From the NCBI GenBank assembly GCA_947441325.1, contig CANETR010000153.1:1-5944 (forward strand): DNA of 5,944 nt, written 5' to 3'. The notes under the pieces are model-generated. The model saw only the letters and a list, made by a program, of their open reading frames with translations, was not told the DNA's origin and did no database searches. Each line of letters begins with the position of its first letter. Position 1 is the stretch's first letter. A program made the position numbers and the translations under genes. Origin of the DNA: Saprospiraceae bacterium. Lineage in GTDB: Bacteria > Bacteroidota > Bacteroidia > Chitinophagales > Saprospiraceae. Below, piece after piece: positions 1 to 5,944 of this stretch.

Positions 1-324
1 ATGACTGGCGGTCAGTTCACTTCTTCAGATAATAAGAAATTTGCTGTAAACGCATCTGCTACTGCAGTTGAAGAAGCTGTTGTTAACAATCTGAGAATGT
101 TCCCTAACCCAACTTCTAGCGAAGTAAATCTGAACTTCGAAAACACTGTGAACGAAGCAGTAATTCGCGTTTCTGATATCCAGGGTCGTATCGTACTCAG
201 CCAAAACCTTAGCAATGTAAACTTCCACAAAATGGATGTTTCTCAACTTGCTAACGGTCTTTACACTGTTACAATCAATGCTGACGGTAAAATCACAACT
301 GAGAAACTTTCAGTTCTGAAATAA
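1..324 (+). CDS. C-terminal part of a T9SS-secreted protein (type A sorting domain)
   Basis: This is the 3' end of a longer gene cut by the window edge. The ATG at position 1 is most likely an internal Met, because no signal peptide or functional domain precedes the sorting tail. Roughly residues 33-107 form a T9SS type A C-terminal domain: the FPNPTSSEVNL opening, the DIQGRIV strand, the SQLANGLYTVTI block and a final TEKLSVLK. In Bacteroidota this domain directs a protein that has crossed the inner membrane by Sec through the T9SS outer-membrane translocon; it is then cleaved, and the protein is anchored to the surface or released. Residues 1-32 are low-complexity linker (Ala, Val, Asn rich) and do not reveal the cargo. 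The following genes encode envelope proteins including an Omp28 homologue, so the missing part could be related to these, but nothing visible proves it. The sorting domain is secure; the cargo is unknown. Confidence 0.88.
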   Translation: MTGGQFTSSDNKKFAVNASATAVEEAVVNNLRMFPNPTSSEVNLNFENTVNEAVIRVSDIQGRIVLSQNLSNVNFHKMDVSQLANGLYTVTINADGKITTEKLSVLK

Positions 325-391
325 ATTACATTTTCCTTAATTTTTGGATTGATATTTGTCTAATTCAAAAACGATAGGAATTGGTGACCTA

Positions 392-426
392 AAAGGGCTT
401 ACTTTCTGTCCGAAGGTAAGCCCTTT
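392..426 (+). terminator. Strong hairpin between the T9SS gene and tlpA-like gene, probable terminator
   Basis: An 11-bp perfect inverted repeat (AAAGGGCTTAC at 392-402, GTAAGCCCTTT at 416-426) extends inward by one T-G wobble and three more pairs. This gives a 15-bp stem with a 5-nt loop (407-411). It starts 68 bp after the upstream stop codon. There is no immediate U-tract; the nearest T-run is at 441-449. It may therefore be a terminator or mRNA-end stabiliser for the T9SS gene. If transcription of the next gene starts upstream of it, it would instead be a leader structure. Confidence 0.6.
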
Positions 427-469
427 CACAAAGTCCCAAATTTGTTTTTATGCTAAATTCAAATCAATT

Positions 470-958
470 ATGAAAAGCCTTAACCTACTGACCTTTTTCC
501 TTTTTCTGTCAATTGTAACATTTGCACAAGAAAAGCTACCTAATGTAGTACTGAAAGATATCGATGGAAATGCCGTTAATCTTAGTGAAATCAAGAACGA
601 TGGCAAACCCTATGTTATCAATTTTTGGGCAACCTGGTGCGCTCCCTGCAAAAGAGAACTGAATACTATCAGCGACCTTTACGAGGATTGGCAAAAAGAA
701 ACAGGTGTAAAAATCTATGCCATCTCCATCGATGACCAAAGAACGGTAGATAAGGTAAAACCTTATGTAAGTGCACAAGGCTGGGAATATGAGGTACTGC
801 TCGATACCAATGGCGATCTGAAAAGAGCCCTTGGTGTAAATAATGTTCCTTTTACTTTTCTCGTTGATGGCAAAGGAAATATTGTGTGGAAACATAATAA
901 CTACAATCCCGGCGATGAGAATGAATTGTTTGAAAAAATCAAAAAACTCGCTGAATAG
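470..958 (+). CDS. TlpA/ResA-like periplasmic thiol-disulfide oxidoreductase
   Basis: A 162-residue exported thioredoxin-fold protein. Start choice: the frame is open upstream to a TTG at 356, but only the ATG at 470 places a signal peptide (MKSLNLLTFF..., hydrophobic to about residue 17, cleavage near the TFA-Q site at 19-20) at the N terminus. The upstream 38 codons also run across the hairpin. The mature part has the TlpA/AhpC-TSA layout: LPNVVLKDIDGNAVNLSEI (23-41), the redox motif WCAPC (56-60, cysteines 57 and 60), the YAISIDDQ strand (83-90) and the cis-proline block NNVPFTFLVD (124-133, Pro127), then a short C-terminal helix. Such proteins reduce or exchange disulfides in exported partners. 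The gene ends 12 bp before the DUF6029 barrel gene, so co-transcription is likely. Partners may include the cysteine pairs of the two downstream products; this is inference. Confidence 0.9.
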   Translation: MKSLNLLTFFLFLSIVTFAQEKLPNVVLKDIDGNAVNLSEIKNDGKPYVINFWATWCAPCKRELNTISDLYEDWQKETGVKIYAISIDDQRTVDKVKPYVSAQGWEYEVLLDTNGDLKRALGVNNVPFTFLVDGKGNIVWKHNNYNPGDENELFEKIKKLAE

Positions 959-970
959 AAATCAATATTC

Positions 971-2626
971 ATGAAACTCCTTAATCTCATAATATGGGCT
1001 GTATGTATTGCTACAGCCCAATTTTCTTTTGCACAGTTCGAAAACCTGCAATTGGGTACTGTGACGGGAAATATCGAATCGACTTATCAGTTTTATCGTC
1101 CCGATTCTAATATTAATGCACAGGTGCCACCCGAAAAAGGTGCCATGAACTCTTTTGCCAATGTTAATTACCGAAATAGCTTTTTCAAAGCAGGCGTTCG
1201 TTTCGAAAGTTACCTTCCTGTCTTGCTCGGTTACCCGCAGCGTTTTCAGGGCTCTGGGATCGGTTATCGATATGCTGGATTTTCGGGAAAAAATCTCGAA
1301 GTAACTGTCGGTAATTTTTACGATCAGTTTGGCAGCGGTATGGTTTTTCGCTCCTTTGAGGAAAGAGCCTTGGGTTTGGATAATGCAATGGATGGTGTAC
1401 ACCTGAAATATCGCCCCTATAAAGGCATAGAACTGACCGGACTGGTTGGCAAGCAAAGGTTCGAATTCGACAGCAAACTGGTGAATGGTCCCGGCATTGT
1501 ACGTGGTGTTAACGGCGAAGTCGATTTCAGATCCCTCTTTCCAAAATTAGACAGTATAGGCCTACAAATCAGCGCTGGCGGTAGTTTTGTGAGCAAATTC
1601 CAGCGCGACCAGAATACCCTGCTCATCCTTCCCGAAAATGTTGCGGCATACTCAGGTCGCGCGAAAATTGGTTATAAAGATTTCTACATCTCAGGCGAAT
1701 ATGTTGTTAAAGAAAACGACCCTTCTGACAACAACGGATATATATACAAAAACGGCCATGGCATACTACTGAATGCCGGTTACAGCCGCAAAGGCTTTGG
1801 TGTTTTACTACAGGCCAAATCTATCGATAATATGAGCTTCCGCTCCGACCGCGGCGCCACCCTTACCGACCTGCAGATTAACTTCCTGCCTGCACTCACC
1901 AAAACGCATACTTACAATCTTGCTGCCACGCTATATCCATACGCCACTATTCCAACGGGCGAAATCGCCTATCAGGCCGACATTATGTACACCATTCCAA
2001 AGGGTACAAAAATTGGCGGAAAGTACGGAACCAAAATCAATGTAAACTTCTCCACGGCTTACGATGTTAACAGGAGGTCTATTTTGTACGACAGCTTACT
2101 GCGTGGTTATACTGCCACACCTTTCGGAATGAGTGACAGTCTCTTCTTCAGAGATTTTAATATCGAAATCAGCCGCAAATTCAACAAAAAACTATTGGTG
2201 AATCTGGTCTATTATAATCAGGCTTTCAATGCATCGGCAAATATTGTGGCGCAAACACTTGGTTATATTTATACCAATATTGCCGTAGTAGATGTGACCT
2301 ATAAATTGAGTAAAAAACATAGCCTTCGCGGTGAATTGCAAGGTCTTTGGACCAAACAGGACAAGGGCGATTGGGCCACATTAGTGTTGGAATATACTAT
2401 CTCACCGCATTGGACATTTGGGATTATTGACCAATGGAATTATGGCAACGATGTCAGTGCTCAAAGAGTTCATTATTTGTTGGGTTCGGTATCATATATC
2501 AATGGATCAACACGTTTTATGTTGAATGTGGGTAAACAGCGCGCAGGTATTTTCTGTGTAGGCGGAATCTGCCGTCAAGTGCCTGCATCCAATGGCTTTA
2601 CTTTTAGTTTTACACATAGTTTTTAA
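971..2626 (+). CDS. DUF6029 family outer-membrane beta-barrel protein
   Basis: A 551-residue protein with a signal peptide (MKLLNLIIWAVCIATAQFSFA, cleavage near FAQ at 20-22). The rest alternates short amphipathic strands rich in Tyr, Phe and Gly, for example FFKAGVRFESYLPV, NLEVTVGNFYDQFGSG, YKDFYISGEYVV and KKLLVNLVYYNQAF. It ends in GFTFSFTHSF, a final strand closing in Phe as expected for BAM-inserted barrels. The early FENLQLGTVTGNIESTYQFY segment and the VGNFYDQFGSGMVFRSFEERALGLDNA block match my recollection of DUF6029 proteins of Bacteroidota, whose function is not known. The mature protein has only two cysteines, 529 and 534 (FCVGGICRQVPA), just before the last strand; topology would place them in the last extracellular loop. 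It sits 12 bp after a thioredoxin-like gene and 31 bp before a CGNC-containing lipoprotein gene. The barrel assignment is firm; transport or assembly role is unknown. Confidence 0.82.
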   Translation: MKLLNLIIWAVCIATAQFSFAQFENLQLGTVTGNIESTYQFYRPDSNINAQVPPEKGAMNSFANVNYRNSFFKAGVRFESYLPVLLGYPQRFQGSGIGYRYAGFSGKNLEVTVGNFYDQFGSGMVFRSFEERALGLDNAMDGVHLKYRPYKGIELTGLVGKQRFEFDSKLVNGPGIVRGVNGEVDFRSLFPKLDSIGLQISAGGSFVSKFQRDQNTLLILPENVAAYSGRAKIGYKDFYISGEYVVKENDPSDNNGYIYKNGHGILLNAGYSRKGFGVLLQAKSIDNMSFRSDRGATLTDLQINFLPALTKTHTYNLAATLYPYATIPTGEIAYQADIMYTIPKGTKIGGKYGTKINVNFSTAYDVNRRSILYDSLLRGYTATPFGMSDSLFFRDFNIEISRKFNKKLLVNLVYYNQAFNASANIVAQTLGYIYTNIAVVDVTYKLSKKHSLRGELQGLWTKQDKGDWATLVLEYTISPHWTFGIIDQWNYGNDVSAQRVHYLLGSVSYINGSTRFMLNVGKQRAGIFCVGGICRQVPASNGFTFSFTHSF

Positions 2627-2657
2627 ATTATTTGTACGTTTATAAAATGAAACAATT

Positions 2658-3581
2658 ATGAAAAAGGTATTATTGTTTGTCCTTACAGTATCACTGTTTT
2701 TCTCCTGCGATCGGGTAAAAAATCCTATTCCGATAGATTCGGCCAATTACGACATTACTCTTTTTCCGGGTAACTTTGCAACTGAGTATAATTATCCCAG
2801 TTTCGGCCAAAATAACAATACCAATATAAATGTATTAATTGAGGACTACACTGGGCATCAGTGCGGAAATTGTCCGCAGGCTGCTGTTGTTGCTAAAAAT
2901 ATTGAAACTGCAAATCCGGGTCGTGTTTTTGTCATCAGCGAACATGCCGGAACAGGTGGAATTTCTCAATATCAACGCTGGCACACAGCCGATGAACCTG
3001 AGTATCCTAAATACAGCCGCGATTTTACCAATGATGCGGGCATCAGCTACTCCACAACTCTGAGCGGTTTGCCCGGTAACCCCTATGGTCTTATCAATCG
3101 TCGTCCGCTTTCGGGCTCTACAACTCTTTGGATTCCATACGGTCAATGGCAGCAGTATGTAACAAATTATCTTCAGGAAAATAACCTGAGCGCTAATTTA
3201 CAAGGCGTTTTAAATTATTATGATGAAACAGACGCCATGTTTGTTCACATTGAGGCTGAAGCTAAAACAGAACTGACAGGAAATTACAATCTGGTGGTCT
3301 ATGCCATTGCTAAAGAAGTTATTGACTGGCAAAAAAAATACACCGTTTTCCCTAATGATGTAGAGTTTTATGATCACCACAATGTTCATATTGGTAATGT
3401 AAATGGCACATGGGGCGAGCCAGTTTTTACAGGCACTACAGCTGCAGGTTTCAAAATGCGCAAGGACTATACCTTCAAAATTCCTGAATCTTTCCGCGAT
3501 TTGCCTGGCGGTTATGCCCTAGTTGCTTACATTACCAATGCCGATACTTACGAAATTTTGCAGGTGATTATGTTGGATTGA
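2658..3581 (+). CDS. Omp28-related outer-membrane lipoprotein with CGNC motif
   Basis: A 307-residue protein beginning with a lipoprotein signal (MKKVLLFVLTVSLFFSC, lipidated Cys17). The residues after Cys17 are DRVKN, without the run of acidic residues typical of Bacteroidota surface-export signals, so the location (periplasmic face or surface) is unclear. Residues 58-95 show the Omp28-type core NVLIEDYTGHQCGNCPQAA with cysteines 69 and 72, followed by the FVISEHAG strand; this resembles a thioredoxin fold with its CxxC at the start of the first helix. SGLPGNPYG (136-144) is a candidate for the cis-proline loop. The second half (about 180-307) is beta-rich and contains DHHNVHIGNVNGTWGEP (239-255), a block I associate with the family. 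Omp28 was first named in Porphyromonas gingivalis; the biochemical role is unsettled. The CxxC pair and the upstream TlpA-like gene suggest a shared redox theme. It is the last gene of the run. Confidence 0.85.
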   Translation: MKKVLLFVLTVSLFFSCDRVKNPIPIDSANYDITLFPGNFATEYNYPSFGQNNNTNINVLIEDYTGHQCGNCPQAAVVAKNIETANPGRVFVISEHAGTGGISQYQRWHTADEPEYPKYSRDFTNDAGISYSTTLSGLPGNPYGLINRRPLSGSTTLWIPYGQWQQYVTNYLQENNLSANLQGVLNYYDETDAMFVHIEAEAKTELTGNYNLVVYAIAKEVIDWQKKYTVFPNDVEFYDHHNVHIGNVNGTWGEPVFTGTTAAGFKMRKDYTFKIPESFRDLPGGYALVAYITNADTYEILQVIMLD

Positions 3582-3592
3582 TTGCTCCTTTC

Positions 3593-3610
3593 ATTGCCAT
3601 TAATGCCAAT
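3593..3610. repeat. Imperfect 18-bp palindrome upstream of the inhibitor-like gene
   Basis: ATTGCCATTAATGCCAAT reads as an inverted repeat with one mismatched pair (C at 3597 against C at 3606). It lies 14 bp before the ATG of the lipoprotein gene in a 43-bp gap. It could be an operator or chance in AT-rich sequence. I see no good Bacteroidota promoter (TTTG at -33 with TAnnTTTG at -7) in the gap. Confidence 0.25.
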
Positions 3611-3624
3611 AATTCTCTGCAATT

Positions 3625-4062
3625 ATGAAATTCCGGTTAAAAAGCATATTATATTTTTTTATAATAGCCTCACTTGTAATAGGTTGCAATATTAAAAAGG
3701 AACTATCAAAAGATAAGCCTTCTTCCAAAAATAAAACAAAAATGGAAATTGTTAAAATTAATAGCCTATCACAAAGTGAGTACAAAATAAAATTAGGACA
3801 GCAAATCAGCTATTCTTTCAGGGAACATGGTTCTGTTGGCATAAGTGCGGAATATGCGCTATCTGATGGTTTTGTTTTAGCATTGAAGGAAAGAAACAAA
3901 GTATATAGCAATCCAGATAGAAAACATATGTCAGGTGCTGACAACTCTACTGTCACACTAGTTTTTGAAGCAGAGGAAATTGGTACTTGTGATATAATAA
4001 TTAAAAAAATGTTTCGAGGTAATATCGAAAATGAATTAAAATTTAAAGTTACTGTAGAATAA
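3625..4062 (+). CDS. Predicted lipoprotein, chagasin-like (I42) cysteine-protease inhibitor fold
   Basis: A 145-residue protein. The ATG at 3625 gives a clean lipoprotein signal: basic MKFRLK, a hydrophobic core and lipobox VIGC, with Cys21 lipidated. A Lys/Ser-rich linker (22-40) leads to one small beta domain (about 41-145). Its layout follows chagasin: the first strands end in IKLGQQISYSF; a turn EHGSVGISAEY (67-77) sits where chagasin has its NPTTG loop; HMSGADNSTVTLVFEA (101-116) resembles the Gly-Ala DE loop and following strand; EIGTCDIIIKKMFRGN (118-133) resembles the GTxxxxxxxMRPW segment; the end is ELKFKVTVE. Chagasins are immunoglobulin-like inhibitors of papain-family proteases using these three loops. 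Here NPTTG and RPW are not conserved (only Gly72 and Arg131 line up), so activity cannot be assumed. GC is about 30% by hand count, below its neighbours. It converges on a calpain-like protease gene, which makes an inhibitor role attractive. Confidence 0.6.
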   Translation: MKFRLKSILYFFIIASLVIGCNIKKELSKDKPSSKNKTKMEIVKINSLSQSEYKIKLGQQISYSFREHGSVGISAEYALSDGFVLALKERNKVYSNPDRKHMSGADNSTVTLVFEAEEIGTCDIIIKKMFRGNIENELKFKVTVE

Positions 4063-4099
4063 AAAATCTCCGATGTCTGAATAAGACTCGGAGATTTTT
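4062..4099. terminator. Bidirectional rho-independent terminator between convergent genes
   Basis: A 12-bp perfect inverted repeat, AAAAATCTCCGA (4062-4073) and TCGGAGATTTTT (4088-4099), is extended by a GTC/GAC pairing (4075-4077 with 4085-4087) past a single bulged T, leaving a 7-nt loop. The A-run and T-run flanking the GC-containing stem give a U-tract on both strands. It thus serves the lipoprotein gene (+), whose stop codon it overlaps by one base, and the protease gene (-), whose stop lies 23 bp from the stem. Confidence 0.9.
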
Positions 4100-4122
4100 G
4101 TTGTTTTGGAGTTAGCAAAACC

Positions 4123-5944
4123 TTATCCAATATGTACAGCGTTAAATCGTCGGGTAAGATCATCGAGATAGAGCCAAAATTCTCCGCTTTCTTCTCCTTT
4201 TATTTGTTCTTCCTGCACTGAAATCATCTCACTGGGATCTTTCTTTTTCAAAGCCTCAATCCTGTCAAAAACTTTATTGTAGTTTTCCTTGTAATTAATA
4301 AGCTTGTCCTTAAGCTTTAACATATTTTCAGGAGCTACTATGTTTTCAGTGTACGTCTTACGCTTGTTGTATTTCTCCAGGGTTTCGTCCATTTGTTTTT
4401 TAAGATCTGTCTTTTTCGTCTCATCTGTCTCAGCCTCAAATTTTGATTTTAATTCATCGGCAGATTTTTTTAGTTTCTCAATAGCTTCCTGATGAGATTC
4501 AACCTCTTTGTTAATAACAACCTTCAGCAATTTTTCTAACTCCAAAATACGATCTGAAGTCATGACATTACGCTGCACTACAGCACCCCATGGATTTCTA
4601 ATTTCCAATTCTTTAAGCGGATCCGGTTCACGTACAGCCAATACAGAATAGGCGTGCCCTCCTACTAAGCCACCAGAAATGGCCTCGCCGCCACTGTGTC
4701 CTGTTCCCTCACTGTTACGCCCAACTAATACTTTAGAACCTAAGCCTACAAGTTTTCCGGAACCCAAAGCATCTTTAACATCTTTAAAGAGAGACAATTG
4801 AAGCGTTGTGTAAACTCCAGATCCTCTTTTTCCAGGATACAGCGCTTCTCTTTTTAGCCAATCCAACATTGTTTTGGCCAAATCTGCATCAAGTACTGAC
4901 AATCCAGTTACTTCATCATCGTTTGCATCTTTCATTTTACCCTGAAACAGCAGTTCAAAGTCCTCAAGAGTAGGTTCTCCGCTATAATCACCATCATACT
5001 CTCTGGCAAATAATTTATCGATTGAGCCCTTTTGTACAAATTTCCACCAATTGATTGTTTTGGTTTTATCTCTACCAAATATCTGATAGGAAATAGATGC
5101 TGAATAGTTATTCCCAGGTGCTGACATTACTGTAGCTTCATCAGTACCCCAAGGCAAATACTTGACATTCAGGCTATTGCCTTCTTGCTTACCTCTTTCG
5201 GAAACTGGAATTCCAGTAACAACCATATCTTTGGCCGAATCGATTTGATAGAATTTAATGGTTGATTCTTTGCCGGTAAGCACCTCAATTGAAAAAGCAA
5301 TTTGACCTCCTTCTATTTTGGCAAAATCTCCTGAGGCATTTTCACCCGACTGATATTCTTTAAAAGAACCTGTAAAACCTCCAGCCGTATAAGCTTTTTC
5401 TAAAATTTGCACCCAAAGATAAGTTTTTGTGTAAGCATCGCTGTTATCATGTTCTTTAACAACAGACTTGTCCACATTAAAATATTTGGCAGTAAAAGTT
5501 TTCTTTCCGGTACTCTTATTTTTCTTAACGTCAAAAAGGCGAACAGTAACTGTGTCTCCTTTATCCAACATCATATCCACAATTGCATCAGAATCTTTTG
5601 CGGCAAGACTCGAAACTGCGGCAAGAAGATAGCAGTCTCCAAGAGCTCCTTGCAGGACGTGATTTTTGGATGGTTTTTCAGGAAATAATGGTGTTGCAGC
5701 TGCAAGTTTTTCGTAATGGGTTTCAGCAGCAACATCTGATTTTACACTGTAAAAATATGCTTTGGGATCAGTATCTGATTCCAACTTCAGGTTTCCACTT
5801 GCGTCTTCACTTACTAATTTAAAAACCTCGTCACTGTCAAGTTGAAATTTATCAGCAGCTGTTAAACCATCTTCCCAAATCCAGGTACCTTTTAACAACT
5901 TTACGTTCTTTACTAATTTAGGGTCTGATTTGTGGCAGCGCCCA
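4123..5944 (-). CDS. Calpain-family (C2) cysteine protease, C-terminal 606 residues, 5' end outside window
   Basis: The frame is open to the window edge. A TTG at 5898-5896 could be called a start, but 15 more sense codons precede it and it has no signal peptide, so the gene continues upstream. Numbering from that TTG: residues 79-100 carry the catalytic block NHVLQGALGDCYLLAAVSSL (oxyanion Gln83, nucleophile Cys89); YLWVQILEKAYTAGG (160-174) and KIEGGQIAFSIEVLTGKES (194-212) are typical calpain PC1 segments; VGGHAYSVLAV (412-422) holds His415; LEIRNPWGA (431-439) holds Asn435. The catalytic set is complete, so it is probably active. GEFWLYLDDLTRRFNAV (572-588) is the usual end of the PC2 half, three residues before the C terminus. 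Two departures stand out: about 140 extra residues between the EVLTGKES block and the His block, and a charged coiled coil (about 447-570) between Asn435 and GEFW. Residues 1-70 (GTWIWEDGLTAADKFQLDS...) match nothing I recognise. Calpain-type calcium dependence and the substrate cannot be judged. The role could be an exported effector or a housekeeping protease. Confidence 0.93.
   Translation of the reverse strand, partial: GRCHKSDPKLVKNVKLLKGTWIWEDGLTAADKFQLDSDEVFKLVSEDASGNLKLESDTDPKAYFYSVKSDVAAETHYEKLAAATPLFPEKPSKNHVLQGALGDCYLLAAVSSLAAKDSDAIVDMMLDKGDTVTVRLFDVKKNKSTGKKTFTAKYFNVDKSVVKEHDNSDAYTKTYLWVQILEKAYTAGGFTGSFKEYQSGENASGDFAKIEGGQIAFSIEVLTGKESTIKFYQIDSAKDMVVTGIPVSERGKQEGNSLNVKYLPWGTDEATVMSAPGNNYSASISYQIFGRDKTKTINWWKFVQKGSIDKLFAREYDGDYSGEPTLEDFELLFQGKMKDANDDEVTGLSVLDADLAKTMLDWLKREALYPGKRGSGVYTTLQLSLFKDVKDALGSGKLVGLGSKVLVGRNSEGTGHSGGEAISGGLVGGHAYSVLAVREPDPLKELEIRNPWGAVVQRNVMTSDRILELEKLLKVVINKEVESHQEAIEKLKKSADELKSKFEAETDETKKTDLKKQMDETLEKYNKRKTYTENIVAPENMLKLKDKLINYKENYNKVFDRIEALKKKDPSEMISVQEEQIKGEESGEFWLYLDDLTRRFNAVHIG

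Noticed and set aside
437..444. CAAATTTG as a promoter -7 element for the tlpA-like gene
   Set aside because: It has one mismatch to TAnnTTTG, and I find no convincing TTTG at the -33 distance, so I do not call it a promoter.
356..469. Possible 38-residue N-terminal extension of the TlpA-like protein from a TTG start
   Set aside because: It would bury the clear signal peptide starting at 470 and would translate through the strong hairpin at 392-426.
962..1456. Open frame of 164 codons on the minus strand within the DUF6029 gene
   Set aside because: It lies antisense to a gene with a clear signal peptide and barrel pattern; its translation shows no domain or composition of a real protein.
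2647..2661. Four-codon ORF (MKQL, stop) overlapping the start of the Omp28 gene
   Set aside because: Too short to distinguish from chance in an AT-rich spacer, and no leader-peptide logic is visible.
3810..4163. Minus-strand open frame of 117 codons opposite the chagasin-like gene
   Set aside because: It runs through the bidirectional terminator and is antisense to a lipoprotein with a good lipobox; no recognisable domain.
1..5944. CRISPR array, tRNA, rRNA, insertion sequence or attachment site
   Set aside because: I saw no regularly spaced repeats, no tRNA-like cloverleaf, no transposase-like protein and no paired terminal repeats on either strand.

Overview
The window looks like chromosomal DNA from a member of the Bacteroidota. 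The reasons are a type IX secretion (T9SS) type A C-terminal sorting domain, a DUF6029 outer-membrane barrel, an Omp28-family lipoprotein, Bacteroidota-style lipoprotein signals and start sites without Shine-Dalgarno sequences. Sequence alone does not let me name an order or genus.

Left part (1-3581, + strand). The window opens inside the 3' end of a T9SS cargo gene (1-324). A 145-bp gap with a strong 15-bp hairpin (392-426) follows. Then comes a tight three-gene run: a TlpA/ResA-like periplasmic thioredoxin (470-958), a DUF6029 beta-barrel (971-2626, 12 bp downstream) and an Omp28-related lipoprotein with a CGNC thioredoxin-like motif (2658-3581, 31 bp downstream). All three are predicted to be exported, and each carries one cysteine pair. 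The barrel's only two mature cysteines sit six residues apart just before its last strand. I read the run as an envelope module linked by thiol chemistry, but its substrate is unknown.

Right part (3582-5944). A short lipoprotein (3625-4062, +) of clearly lower GC (about 30% by hand count) has the layout of a chagasin-like (I42) cysteine-protease inhibitor, with divergent binding loops. Tail-to-tail with it, across a shared bidirectional terminator (4062-4099), lies the C-terminal 606 residues of a calpain-family (C2) cysteine protease (4123-5944, -). Its Gln, Cys, His and Asn active-site residues are all intact. Its 5' end lies outside the window. The protease core is split by two large insertions, one of them a charged coiled coil placed between the catalytic Asn block and the closing GEFW block.

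The most notable feature is the neighbouring cysteine protease and predicted cysteine-protease inhibitor. Protease-inhibitor pairs of other families are known in bacteria (staphopain/staphostatin, SpeB/Spi). A calpain-like enzyme beside a chagasin-like lipoprotein would be an unusual version, possibly a toxin-immunity or self-protection pair. That pairing is inferred from fold and position and is not demonstrated.
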